Part shown: positions 55,148-63,989 of the stretch, one piece after another
Numbering within the stretch: the stretch's first letter is position 1
Layout of the letters: each line of letters opens with the position of its first letter
From: JBFGCT01 sp963825565
Lineage (GTDB): Bacteria > Actinomycetota > Acidimicrobiia > Acidimicrobiales > Ilumatobacteraceae
NCBI GenBank assembly: GCA_963825565.1
Contig: CAWGTW010000013.1
Span: 1 to 64,000 of the forward strand
DNA length: 64,000 nt
Reading direction: 5' to 3'
The notes under the pieces: generated by a model
The model's database searches: none
What the model was told of the DNA's origin: nothing
Seen by the model: the letters and a program-made list of their open reading frames with translations, nothing else
Program-made: the position numbers and the translations under genes

Positions 55148-56704
55148 ATGCGTGCGACCTCGATCGGCCATGCGGGAATGCTCATCGAGACCGACGGCGG
55201 CTCGATCCTGTGCGACCCGTGGTTCGTCCCCGCGTTCTTCGGGTCCTGGTTCCCGTTCCCGCGAAACGATCGACTCGACGACGACCTGCTCGCCCGCATC
55301 GAGTCGGCGGACTTCCTGTACGTCTCCCACCTCCACGGCGACCACCACGACGAGCCGTGGCTGCGCTCCCATCTGCGTCGCGACATCCCGATCCTCTTGC
55401 CGGGGTTCCCGACCCGCGAGCAGCAGCGCACGCTCGCCGCGCTCGGGTTCACCGACTTCATCCGCACGGTCGACACCGTCGAGCACGAGATCGCCCCTGG
55501 GCTGAAGGTCGCGATCCACGTCGAGACATCGATCACCGACGGCCCGGGCGGCGACTCCGCGCTGGTCGTGTCCGACGGCGAGTCGATCCTGGTCAACCAG
55601 AACGACTGCCGCACGACCGATCTCGGCCAGCTGCGCTCCCACGGGCCGGTCGACCTGCACTGGCTCCAGTTCTCGGGGGCGATCTGGTACCCGATGGTGT
55701 ACGAAATGCCCGACACCGACAAGCGGCGGCTGTGCACGGCCAAGGTCGAGGCCCAGTTCGCCAGGGCGATGCGCTACGTGGAGAAGATCGACGCCCGGGC
55801 GATCGTCCCCAGCGCCGGTCCGCCGTGCTTCCTCGATGACGACCTGTTCGCGTTGAACATGATCGACGGCGACGAGTTGAGCATCTTCCCCGACCAGACC
55901 GTCTTCCTCGATCGGCTCGCCGCCGCCGGGCGCACCGGCGTCCTCAACATCCCGGGCACGACGATCGACGTCGCACCCGGTCGGCTCGACGTGACGCACC
56001 CGCTGCCCGACGACGAGGTGGCTGCGATCTTCACCGACAAGCGCGACTACCTTCGCACGTACCAGGCCGACTGGGCGCCGTGGCTCGCCGACCTCAAGGC
56101 GTCGTGGACCCCGCCGACGACCGACCTCCTGGCGACACTGCGGTCGTGGTGGGAGCCACTGCTGGAGATGGCGCCGACGTTGCGGGCGCAGGTCGGCGCC
56201 AACGTGCTGCTGCGGGCCGGCGACCTCGGCGTGCTGATCGACTTCCCCGCTGGTCAGGTGCGGGCCGACGCGGGCGAGCCGTACTCGTTCCGCTTCGACA
56301 TCCCGCGCGAGCTGGTCGAGACGGTCGCCGCCGAGCGGGCGGTCGACTGGAGCAACTCGCTGCTGCTGTCGTGCCGGTTCACCGCCTGGCGCGACGGCGA
56401 CTTCAACGAGTACGTCTACAACTTCTTCAAGTCCCTCTCGCGCGAGCGGATGAAGCGCGCCGAGGCCGAGGTCGTGCGCAAGCTCAGCCCGCCCGACGCC
56501 GAGACGATGGCCAGGGAGCCCGACATCCGGATCGGCGACTTCGTCGTCCAGCGCCGCTGCCCCCACCGCAACGCCGATCTCGAAGCCTTCGGCGAGGTCG
56601 ACGGGTGCGAGTTCGTCTGCACGCTCCACGGCTGGCGCTTCGACGTCGACACCGGCCGCTGCCTGACCAGCGCCGACCACGACCTCCGCATCCGCCGCGC
56701 CTGA
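55148..56704 (+). CDS. Metallo-beta-lactamase-fold protein with a C-terminal Rieske domain
   Basis: A 518-residue protein. The N-terminal domain is an UlaG-like MBL fold: SHLHGDHHDE at 60-69 supplies the H-x-H-x-D-H ligands. It continues with IHVETSITDGPGGDSALVVSDG. Residues 465-500 form a Rieske [2Fe-2S] site, CPH at 471-473 and CTLH at 491-494, with the GWRFD end. CMP-sialic acid hydroxylase also combines Rieske and MBL parts, but with the Rieske domain at the N-terminus. The role here is unknown; an oxidative or hydroxylase-type reaction is plausible. Confidence 0.87.
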   Translation: MRATSIGHAGMLIETDGGSILCDPWFVPAFFGSWFPFPRNDRLDDDLLARIESADFLYVSHLHGDHHDEPWLRSHLRRDIPILLPGFPTREQQRTLAALGFTDFIRTVDTVEHEIAPGLKVAIHVETSITDGPGGDSALVVSDGESILVNQNDCRTTDLGQLRSHGPVDLHWLQFSGAIWYPMVYEMPDTDKRRLCTAKVEAQFARAMRYVEKIDARAIVPSAGPPCFLDDDLFALNMIDGDELSIFPDQTVFLDRLAAAGRTGVLNIPGTTIDVAPGRLDVTHPLPDDEVAAIFTDKRDYLRTYQADWAPWLADLKASWTPPTTDLLATLRSWWEPLLEMAPTLRAQVGANVLLRAGDLGVLIDFPAGQVRADAGEPYSFRFDIPRELVETVAAERAVDWSNSLLLSCRFTAWRDGDFNEYVYNFFKSLSRERMKRAEAEVVRKLSPPDAETMAREPDIRIGDFVVQRRCPHRNADLEAFGEVDGCEFVCTLHGWRFDVDTGRCLTSADHDLRIRRA

Positions 56705-56803
56705 CCCCCACCCGTTCGCGTCGCGATTTCGGTCGGACAGGTCGCCGCCAACGCGACACAAACGCAACGAGGACGTCACAGGCCGGGCATAGAGTGATGC
56801 TCA

Positions 56804-57349
56804 GTGTTGGATCTCGGCATCGATCTGCAGCTCTGGCCCTGGATCTGGCTGGGCATCGGGGTCTTCTTCGCCATCATCGAGCTGACCGTCCTGGCCGGTT
56901 CGTTCGTGCTGCTGCCGTTCGCCGTGTCGGCGTTCGCCGCCGCGCTGCTCGCGTTCTACGACGTGGCGATCGAGATCCAGTGGGGAGTGTTCATCTTCGG
57001 CGGCGCGATCCTGTGGATCCTGGCGTACCGGTGGGCGAGGAAGTTCGTCAACGACAACGCGATGGAACCGGGCGTCGGCGCCGAACGGCTCGTCGGGCTC
57101 GTCGGTATCGTCACGACACCGATCCAGCCCAACGACTCGGCCCGCAAGGGCCGTGTCACCGTCGACGGCGAGGTGTGGGGCGCGGTGACCAAGCATGACC
57201 ACCCGCTCCCCGAGGGTGCGCGGGTTCTGATCACTCGGGTCATCGGCACCAAGGTCGTCGTCGAGCCGGCGGCACCGGGTACGTCGAGCAGCAACTCGGT
57301 GATCCCACCCAGCCCCCCGTCCGGACCACCGTCGGAACCACCTCGATGA
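56804..57349 (+). CDS. NfeD-like membrane protein
   Basis: A 181-residue protein from a GTG. It has three hydrophobic segments (LWPWIWLGIGVFFAIIELTVLAG, VLLPFAVSAFAAALLAFYDV, WGVFIFGGAILWILAYRWA) and a C-terminal OB-like domain (LVGLVGIVTTPIQPNDSARKGRVTVDGEVWGAV) typical of NfeD. A Pro-rich tail follows. NfeD proteins are usually encoded next to SPFH (stomatin/flotillin) genes, as here (57390), and are thought to act with them in membrane microdomains. Confidence 0.88.
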   Translation: MLDLGIDLQLWPWIWLGIGVFFAIIELTVLAGSFVLLPFAVSAFAAALLAFYDVAIEIQWGVFIFGGAILWILAYRWARKFVNDNAMEPGVGAERLVGLVGIVTTPIQPNDSARKGRVTVDGEVWGAVTKHDHPLPEGARVLITRVIGTKVVVEPAAPGTSSSNSVIPPSPPSGPPSEPPR

Positions 57350-57389
57350 CGGCCCACGAGCTCTCCGTCCCCAGACCTGAGGAGGTCGC

Positions 57390-58433
57390 ATGAATCCCAT
57401 CGCTATCGTCGTCGGCGTCATCGCGCTGATCGGCATCCTCGTGCTGGTCGGGGCGGTGAAGATCGTCCGGCCGTACCAGCGCGGCCTCGTCGAGCGTCTC
57501 GGCAAGTACAAGACCACCCGCCAGCCCGGGCTCAGCCTGATCCTGCCGTTCATCGAGACGATGCAGTTGATCGACATGCGCGAGCAGGTGGTCGATGTGC
57601 CCCCGCAGGAGGTCATCACCGAGGACAACGTGGTCGTCTCGGTCGACGCCGTCGTCTACTACGAGGCGACCGACCCGCAGCGCCTCGTGTACAACGTCGC
57701 CGACTTCTTCACGGCGATCACCAAGCTCGCCCAGACCAACCTCCGCAACCTGATCGGCGACATGGAGCTCGACAAGGCGCTGACATCGCGCGACACGATC
57801 AACACCCAGCTTCGCGAGGTGCTCGACGACGCGACCGACAAGTGGGGCGTTCGCGTCGTGCGCGTCGAGATCCAGCGGATCGATCCGCCGCCGGACATCG
57901 TGTCGGCCATGCACGCCCAGATGCGCGCCGAGCGCGACCGCCGGGCGACCGTCACCGAGGCCAAGGGCTACCAGGAGGCGGCGATCGCCCGCGCCGACGG
58001 CGAGCAGCAGGCCGCGGTACTCACCGCCGAGGGCCGCCGGGCTGCGGCGATCCTCGACGCCGAGGGCGAGGCCCAGGCGATCGAGCTGCGCGCACAGGCC
58101 AACCGGCTCCGCCTCGAGCTCGTCGGCGAGGGCGAAGGCGCCGCCGCCAAGGCCCGGCTCACCGGGATCAAGGAAGCGCACGCCGACAACACGGTGCTGA
58201 CGATCGAGTACCTGCAGGCGCTCGAGACGATCGGCGACGGCCGAGCGACCAAGCTGGTCATCCCCGCCGAGTTCTCGGGCCTGCTCGGCACGGTCGCCGC
58301 GTTCGCCGCAGCGGCCCGCGACGACGACACCGAGGACGAGGTCCGCCCGAAGGGTGGCCTCCCGATCCCCGACGACGACGAGCGCGTCGAACTGCCCGAG
58401 CCCAACCGCGCCGAGCACCGGGGCGGCGGCTGA
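57390..58433 (+). CDS. SPFH/stomatin-family protein
   Basis: A 347-residue protein. The N-terminal membrane helix (IAIVVGVIALIGILVLVGAV) is followed by the SPFH domain: VRPYQRGLVERLGKYKTTRQPGL, then DMREQVVDVPPQEVITEDNV and VRVVRVEIQRIDPPPDI. A long Ala/Glu/Arg coiled-coil follows (EAKGYQEAAIARADGEQQAAVL) and an acidic tail. It is likely to form oligomers on the inner face of the membrane. It is 40 bases from the NfeD-like gene and 6 bases from the next DUF2510 gene, so all three form one operon. Confidence 0.92.
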   Translation: MNPIAIVVGVIALIGILVLVGAVKIVRPYQRGLVERLGKYKTTRQPGLSLILPFIETMQLIDMREQVVDVPPQEVITEDNVVVSVDAVVYYEATDPQRLVYNVADFFTAITKLAQTNLRNLIGDMELDKALTSRDTINTQLREVLDDATDKWGVRVVRVEIQRIDPPPDIVSAMHAQMRAERDRRATVTEAKGYQEAAIARADGEQQAAVLTAEGRRAAAILDAEGEAQAIELRAQANRLRLELVGEGEGAAAKARLTGIKEAHADNTVLTIEYLQALETIGDGRATKLVIPAEFSGLLGTVAAFAAAARDDDTEDEVRPKGGLPIPDDDERVELPEPNRAEHRGGG

Positions 58434-58439
58434 GCGGCG

Positions 58440-58931
58440 ATGCGTGCCGTCGACGCACCCGATGCCGGGTGGTACCCGGACCCGGAGAACCGGTCGCGCC
58501 TGCGCTGGTGGGACGGCCTCGACTGGACCGACATCCGGCGCGCCGTGCCGAGCGACGCCGAGCTGGTCCGGGCCGAGCAGCTCCACGAGCCGACCCATGC
58601 GGCGATCGTCCAGCACGACTACCTCCAGCAGCAGGCGGTGAGCCGGGCCGACTCCCAGCAGATCATCAACGACGTTCGCACCGCAACCCGCGAGGAGCTC
58701 AACCGCGCTGCCGACGAGTTCACCCGCCGTGCCCAGCGCACCGTCCAGGGCATCCAGCCGCTGATCTCGACCTACACCAACCGGATCATCTACTGGATCA
58801 AGTTCGCGGCGATCGTCGCCACGATCCTGCTCGTGCTGTGGTTCGTGTTCCAGGTGATCTTCCAGGCGAGCCTGTTCGAGTGGATCGGTGACCGCATCGA
58901 CAACCTGACCAACAGCAGCGACGGCGGGTAG
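58440..58931 (+). CDS. DUF2510 protein with a C-terminal membrane helix
   Basis: A 163-residue protein. It starts with DUF2510 (DAGWYPDPENRSRLRWWDGLDWTD), then has a helical coil rich in Gln and Arg (about 40-115), and ends with a membrane helix (IKFAAIVATILLVLWFVFQVIF). The gene begins 6 bases after the SPFH gene, so it is probably a partner of that membrane complex. Confidence 0.82.
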   Translation: MRAVDAPDAGWYPDPENRSRLRWWDGLDWTDIRRAVPSDAELVRAEQLHEPTHAAIVQHDYLQQQAVSRADSQQIINDVRTATREELNRAADEFTRRAQRTVQGIQPLISTYTNRIIYWIKFAAIVATILLVLWFVFQVIFQASLFEWIGDRIDNLTNSSDGG

Positions 58932-58944
58932 CCACCGATCGCCG

Positions 58945-59340
58945 ATGGGGGTCCGTGTCGAGCAGTCGGACGCGTCGATCCGCGTCGCGCTGACCGGCAT
59001 CGACCGGCTGCTGTATTGGCGGGCGGCGGTCGAGTTCCCGATCGGCGCCGTCACGGCCGTCAGCGTCGCGCCCCGCTCGTCGCTCGAGACACGGATCGAC
59101 AGCCGGCTCCTCGGGCGGGGCGCGAGCAACGGTGCCCGACGACCGGGCGGCAACCGGATCGGGTCGATGCTCGGCCGTGAGGTCGCCGGCAAACAGTGCT
59201 GGGCAGTCCCCGCAGGCGACGCGGACCAACCTCTGCTCGTGCTCGACCTCGCCGACCACGAGTTCGCCCGGGCCGTGCTGGCGATCGCCGAGCCCGACGC
59301 CGTCGCCGCCCGACTGACGGCGGGCATCGACCGGCCCTGA
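58945..59340 (+). CDS. Small PH-like protein of unknown function
   Basis: A 131-residue protein. The pattern WRAAVEFPIGAVTAVSVAP, a Gly/Arg-rich turn, AGKQCWAVPAGDADQPLLVLDLADHEF and a C-terminal helix resembles a group of actinobacterial beta-rich proteins with a PH-like fold. No catalytic motif is visible. It lies 13 bases after the DUF2510 gene, in the same operon. Confidence 0.65.
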   Translation: MGVRVEQSDASIRVALTGIDRLLYWRAAVEFPIGAVTAVSVAPRSSLETRIDSRLLGRGASNGARRPGGNRIGSMLGREVAGKQCWAVPAGDADQPLLVLDLADHEFARAVLAIAEPDAVAARLTAGIDRP

Positions 59341-59691
59341 GGGTCCGCGCCCGCGGCTCGACCGGGTCGCACATACGACGGCCGTTCCGTTTCAGCCGGC
59401 TGATCACCCACTGAGGGGTCGATGAGAATCTCGCGCCGCGCGGTCGTGCACCACTCTGAGCGTGCAGGGTCACGGAAAGTGCTACCGTGGCCGCGCAGAA
59501 CGTGGGGAAATCGGGTGGAGATCACGACGACGCTTCAAGACGGCCATCGGCGCGACGCCTCGACGGCGGCTGCGAGGCCCGGTGCGCGCGGCGTCCGACC
59601 GCGCCGGTCGGCCTGGCCGTCGTGGTCGACGTGGCCGTCGCGGTCGATTTGGTCGTCGACGAGCGCCACCTGGAGGATCTGGTCCGCGGCC
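59341..59691. other. Region upstream of the Tad operon
   Basis: About 350 bases between the small gene cluster and the Tad genes. It should contain the promoter for the pilus operon. I could not define -35/-10 boxes with confidence. Confidence 0.4.
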
Positions 59692-60246
59692 GTGGTCGCC
59701 ATCTCGCTGGGTGCCGCAGTCGCCGGGGCGGCGCCGATCGCCAGCGCGGGCGCGGTCGTCGCGGTCGTCCCCGCGGCACTCGTCGACGTTCGCTCCCGCC
59801 GGCTCCCCGATCGCCTGCTCGCAACCGCCGCCGCCGTGCTGCTCGCCGGAGCGGCGGTCGAGGGGCGGCTCCTCGGTGGCGTCGACCTCGCCGGGCTCGC
59901 GATCGGCGCCGGCGTGATGGCCGCTCCGCTGTTCGCGCTCCACCTGCTCTCGCCGGCGTCGATGGGCTTCGGTGACGTCAAGGCTGCGATCGTGCTCGGC
60001 GGGGCAGTCGGAGCCGTGCACTGGCAGCTCGTCTTGTCCGCCCTGGCGCTGGCTGCAGGGTGCGCAGCGACCGCGGCGGTGATCGCTCGGGTGCGGACGA
60101 TCCCGTTCGGGCCGGGCCTGGTCAGCGGCGCGGCGATCGCCCTCGCCGCCAGCACGGTCTTCCTGCCACCGGCGGAACGCCCCCATACAGCCGACCTCCA
60201 CCGCACCGTCACCGCACCGTCGCAGGAAGGCGCTCCTCGACCATGA
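59692..60246 (+). CDS. Prepilin peptidase (A24 family), Tad locus
   Basis: A 184-residue membrane protein if read from the GTG at 59692; the frame is open upstream, so the start is uncertain. The catalytic aspartates of A24 peptidases are present: AALVDVRSRRLPDRLL (first D) and SMGFGDVKAA (the GxGD motif, here GFGDVK). Several hydrophobic segments surround them. It cleaves the leader of Flp-type prepilins at the membrane. It overlaps the next gene by ATGA. Confidence 0.85.
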   Translation: MVAISLGAAVAGAAPIASAGAVVAVVPAALVDVRSRRLPDRLLATAAAVLLAGAAVEGRLLGGVDLAGLAIGAGVMAAPLFALHLLSPASMGFGDVKAAIVLGGAVGAVHWQLVLSALALAAGCAATAAVIARVRTIPFGPGLVSGAAIALAASTVFLPPAERPHTADLHRTVTAPSQEGAPRP

Positions 60247-60926
60247 CCGGCACGCTGCGCTCCCGGGCGCGTCGGACCGACGTGGCCGCGTCGCACCACG
60301 GCGGCGACCGGCCGACACCCGGACCCACCGGCTTCCGGCCGACCCCTCGCCGGCGCAACCGGATCGCCGCCGGCGTGGCGCTCGGTGCCGTGGCGATCGG
60401 CGGCAACATGGCGGTCTACTCGGGCCTGGACAACAGCGAGCCGGTCGTCCAGGTGGTGCGCGACGTTCCCGCCGGCGCGCAGCTCCGGGCCGACATGCTG
60501 CGCACCGTCGATGCCGACGTCGACGACACGGTCAACGTCGTCCCTGGCGACCGGTTGACGGCACTGATCGGCCAGTACGCGCGGGTCCGCCTCGTCTCGG
60601 GCTCGCTGGTCACCGCAGAGGCGCTGCAGCCGGACCCCCTCGTCGCACCGGGCAGCGCCGTCGTCGCAATCCTCGTCCCGGAGGGCTCCCTCCCGGTCGG
60701 CCTGCGCGAGCGCGTCGCCGTGCAACTCGTCCTCCCCGCCGGCGACGGCGCCGGCCCGCCGGTCACGATCGGCGGCGAGGTCGTCGCGCTGCCCTCACAG
60801 CCCGACTCGGTGCTCGGCACCCTGTCGCTGTCGATCGAGCTCGCCGCGGCCGACGCGGCGGTCGTCGCCGCGGCCGACGACGTGCGCGTCGTCCTCCTCG
60901 CTCCCGACCTCGACGGGGACACCTAG
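60243..60926 (+). CDS. CpaB/RcpC-like pilus assembly protein (SAF domain)
   Basis: A 227-residue protein starting at the ATGA overlap. A basic N-terminus is followed by a membrane helix (RIAAGVALGAVAIGGNMAVY) and then a SAF domain (VVRDVPAGAQLRADMLRTVDADV, VVPGDRLTALIGQYARVRLVSGSLVTAEAL). CpaB-like proteins help Flp pilus export through the envelope. Its position in the operon supports this. Confidence 0.85.
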   Translation: MTGTLRSRARRTDVAASHHGGDRPTPGPTGFRPTPRRRNRIAAGVALGAVAIGGNMAVYSGLDNSEPVVQVVRDVPAGAQLRADMLRTVDADVDDTVNVVPGDRLTALIGQYARVRLVSGSLVTAEALQPDPLVAPGSAVVAILVPEGSLPVGLRERVAVQLVLPAGDGAGPPVTIGGEVVALPSQPDSVLGTLSLSIELAAADAAVVAAADDVRVVLLAPDLDGDT

Positions 60927-60937
60927 GACCAGCGGCC

Positions 60938-61693
60938 ATGACCTTCACCGCGCTCGTCGGCGATTGCACGACCACGACCACCCTGGCGCTGGCTGCGGCG
61001 CTCCCACCCGACACCCTCGTCGTCGAGGCCGACCGCACCGGCGGCTCGATCGCAGCCTGGCTCGACGTGCCGAACTCGCCGTCGCTGTCCGCGGTGGTTG
61101 CCAACCTGCGCGCCACGACCGACGACGTCGCGATGCAGTGGGCAACGATCGAGAACCTGATCCGCACGTCGCGATCGGGCGTCCGGTTCATCCCCGCTCC
61201 GGTGCTCTCGACCGAGGCCGCCCGAGCGATCGACGAGGCGGAACGCGCCGTGTTCCCGACGATTGCACAGCGTGTGCTCGCCCTGGCCGACGCCGGTCGG
61301 CGCTCGGCTGCCGCGGGCATCTCGGCGACGATCCGGCTCGCCGACATCGTCATCGTGTGCCACCGCCAGGCGACCGCGTCGGCGTCGGCCGCCTCGGTCC
61401 GGATCGAGCGGACCGCGGAGCTGCTCGAACTGCTCGCGGGCCGGCCAGGGCGCATCATCGTCGCCGTGATCGGCGACCAGCCGTTCGACCGCGGTGAGAT
61501 CCACGACTTCCTGGCCGACCATGCGTCGACGATCCGCACCCACCTGCTCGCCGACGATCCCCTCGCCGCTGCGGCGATCGCCGGCCGCCAGGGGGTCTCC
61601 ACGAGCAAGTTCGCCCGCCTGCCGCTCATCCGGAGCTGCCGGGACCTCGCCGCGCTGCTCACCGACGAACCGCTCGGAGACGAAGGGGCGTGA
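60938..61693 (+). CDS. TadZ/CpaE-like protein with a degenerate P-loop
   Basis: A 251-residue protein. The MinD/ParA-type layout is visible: N-terminal strand, a loop reading GDCTTTTTLALAAAL where Walker A should be, then LVVEADRTGGSIAAWLDVP (the deviant second motif) and DIVIVCHRQ. The P-loop lysine is missing, replaced by Thr. In Tad loci this position holds TadZ, which localises the pilus machine. ATP binding is doubtful. It overlaps the tadA gene by GTGA. Confidence 0.78.
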   Translation: MTFTALVGDCTTTTTLALAAALPPDTLVVEADRTGGSIAAWLDVPNSPSLSAVVANLRATTDDVAMQWATIENLIRTSRSGVRFIPAPVLSTEAARAIDEAERAVFPTIAQRVLALADAGRRSAAAGISATIRLADIVIVCHRQATASASAASVRIERTAELLELLAGRPGRIIVAVIGDQPFDRGEIHDFLADHASTIRTHLLADDPLAAAAIAGRQGVSTSKFARLPLIRSCRDLAALLTDEPLGDEGA

Positions 61694-63087
61694 ACGTCGC
61701 CCGCCGCCGCGTCACGCCGCTCGACAGCGGTGCCGACGGGGCGGTGGCGATCGTCGCTGATCGGGTCGCGCAGCGGTTGATCGACGCGATCGAGCAGGAC
61801 GAGGCCGAGCGCCCCGCCGGCGAGCGGTTGGCGAGCAACGAGCGACGCCAGCAACTGCTGGTCGGCGGCTGGATCAACGACGCGCTCGCCATCGTCAACG
61901 AGGGCCGCCTGGCGCGCGGGTTGCCGCCACTCGACGACGTCACCGAGCAGACGGTACGGGCGCGCGTCGTCGCCGACCTCACCGGCGCCGGCCCCCTCGA
62001 GCAGTATCTCAACGATCCGCGCGTCGAGGAGATCGACGTCAACGGTCCCGCCTCCACGTGGGTCACCTACATCGACGGCCGAAAGGTCGACGTCGGCCGG
62101 CTGTGGGCGTCGGCGGCCGAGCTCACCGCGTTCCAGAAGCGGCTGGCGATCCGGATGACCGGCACCGGCGAGGGCCGGCTCGACACGTCGGCACCGATGC
62201 TGACGCTCCAGTCCAGCGACGGGTCACGGGTCGTGATGGTGCTCGGCGGCCGCGACGAGCACGGCATCTCGACCCACCCGCGTATCGCCATCCGGCGATT
62301 CGTGGTCCGCCAGGTCGGCCTCGACGGGCTGTCCGACCTCGGCCTGTTCCCGCGCGCCGTCGCGGAGCAACTGCGGGCGCTCGTGCGGTGCGGGTTCACG
62401 ATGCTCGTCTCGGGACCTCCCGGCGCCGGAAAGACGACGCTGCTGACCGAGCTGCTCGGCGAGGTGTCGCCGTTCGAGCGGATCATCACGGTCGAGAAGA
62501 ACCTGCTCGAGCTCCGGCTCGAGGACGACCCCCGCCACCCGGACGCACCGGCGCTGTTCACCCGGCACGCCAACTCCGAGGGCGAGGGGACGATCACGAC
62601 CCGCCAGCTCGTCGAGCTCACGCGCCGCCTGAACCCCGACCGTGTGGTCGTCGGCGAGCTGGTCGAGGACGAGGCGCTGGACATGCTCGACGTCGCGTCG
62701 ATGTGTAAGCGGGGATCGCTCGCCACGATTCACGCCCACACCGCCGACATCGTGCTGCAGCGGCTGGCCTACTACGTCTCGAAGTCCAACACGAACCTGC
62801 CCGAGTTCGCGGTGTGGAGCCTGATCGCGCAGACCATCGACTTCGTCGTCCACATCGACCTCGTCCGCAACGCCAGAGCCGACGAGCCTCCCGTTCGACG
62901 CGTCACCTCGATCATCGAAGTGGGCGGTCTCGGTGAGGCGGGCGGGGTGTCGAGCACGGAGATCTGGGGACTGGACGGCGACGGACGGCTCGGCCAGTTC
63001 GCCCCGCTGTCGCGGCGACACCTGTCCCGGCTGCGGCTCGCCGGCTACTCGCCCGATGCCTTCGGTCCGACCGGGGTGCCGGCGTGA
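61690..63087 (+). CDS. tadA: Tad pilus secretion ATPase
   Basis: A 465-residue VirB11/CpaF-type ATPase from a GTG. Motifs: the Asp box VEEIDVNGPASTWV region near 115, Walker A SGPPGAGKTTLL near 241-252, Walker B RVVVGELVEDEALDML, and the His box GSLATIHAHT. It powers assembly of the Flp pilus. It sits between the TadZ-like and TadB genes with 4-base overlaps at both ends. Confidence 0.95.
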   Translation: MNVARRRVTPLDSGADGAVAIVADRVAQRLIDAIEQDEAERPAGERLASNERRQQLLVGGWINDALAIVNEGRLARGLPPLDDVTEQTVRARVVADLTGAGPLEQYLNDPRVEEIDVNGPASTWVTYIDGRKVDVGRLWASAAELTAFQKRLAIRMTGTGEGRLDTSAPMLTLQSSDGSRVVMVLGGRDEHGISTHPRIAIRRFVVRQVGLDGLSDLGLFPRAVAEQLRALVRCGFTMLVSGPPGAGKTTLLTELLGEVSPFERIITVEKNLLELRLEDDPRHPDAPALFTRHANSEGEGTITTRQLVELTRRLNPDRVVVGELVEDEALDMLDVASMCKRGSLATIHAHTADIVLQRLAYYVSKSNTNLPEFAVWSLIAQTIDFVVHIDLVRNARADEPPVRRVTSIIEVGGLGEAGGVSSTEIWGLDGDGRLGQFAPLSRRHLSRLRLAGYSPDAFGPTGVPA

Positions 63088-63989
63088 GCGTCGACGTCGT
63101 CGTTCTCGTCGTGTCGACCGCCGCCGCGCTCGCCGCCGTCGTCGTGCTCACGGCGCGGGACGGCGGGCCTCGGCCCGATCGGCGCGCCTCGTTCGCCGGC
63201 GGAGCGGGTCCGGTCGCACCGGCCGCTGCCGCCGGCCTGCTCGTACTCGGGTTCACCGGTTGGGTCGTGCCCTCGCTGGTCGTCGCGGTGGCAGCCGGCG
63301 CAGCGGCCCGCCGCTGGCAACACCGCAACCGACGACGGACCGACGACGTCACCCGAACCGAGGCGCTGGCTTCGTGGATCGAGCACCTGCGCGACGTCCT
63401 GATCGCCGGGGACCAACCGATCGGCGCGATCACCGCCACCGTCTCGACATGCCCCGCCGCGATCCGACCCGAGGTCCGACGGCTGGCCGCCGGCCTCGGG
63501 CGCCAACCGGCCGACGTCGTCCTGCGGCGATTCGCCGACGAGGTCGACGACCCGTTGGGCGACCTGGTCGCAGCCGGACTCTTGATCGCCATCGAGCGAG
63601 GGGCGCGCACGGTCGCGGTGCTGACCTCGCTCGCCGAGCAGGCCCGACTGCAGGCCGACCGCCGACGGTTGGTCGAGGCCGAACGGGCGCCGGTCCAGCG
63701 CGAGGTCGTGATGCTCACCGTCATCATGGGGTCGCTCGTCGCCGCCCTGTTCGTCTTCGCCCGGGCCGAGTACCTCGCGCCGTACGACACCCCAACCGGC
63801 CAACTGTTCCTCGGCGCCGTGCTGGCGATCTACCTCGTGCTCCTCGCCCGCGTTCAGCGACTCGCCCACTATCCCCGGCCGGGGCGGTTCCTCGTCACCG
63901 GCCCGGCCGACGCCGGTCGTGGGGCCGCCCAGCAAACCCCGATGTGGGGTTCGGACGCTGACGATCCGACCGTGAGGACACGATCGTGA
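63084..63989 (+). CDS. tadB: Tad pilus inner-membrane protein
   Basis: A 301-residue protein from a GTG. N-terminal hydrophobic segments are followed by the T2SSF domain (WIEHLRDVLIAGDQPIGAIT, DPLGDLVAAGLLIAIERGAR, LTSLAEQARLQADRRRLVEAERAPVQREVVML) and C-terminal membrane helices. TadB forms the platform for TadA with TadC. Confidence 0.9.
   Translation: MSVDVVVLVVSTAAALAAVVVLTARDGGPRPDRRASFAGGAGPVAPAAAAGLLVLGFTGWVVPSLVVAVAAGAAARRWQHRNRRRTDDVTRTEALASWIEHLRDVLIAGDQPIGAITATVSTCPAAIRPEVRRLAAGLGRQPADVVLRRFADEVDDPLGDLVAAGLLIAIERGARTVAVLTSLAEQARLQADRRRLVEAERAPVQREVVMLTVIMGSLVAALFVFARAEYLAPYDTPTGQLFLGAVLAIYLVLLARVQRLAHYPRPGRFLVTGPADAGRGAAQQTPMWGSDADDPTVRTRS

Noticed and set aside
59487..59691. Alternative frame upstream of the prepilin peptidase (VVVDVAVAVDLVVDE)
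   Set aside because: The peptide is low-complexity and has no family match; probably a shadow of high-GC codon bias, though it leaves the peptidase start uncertain.
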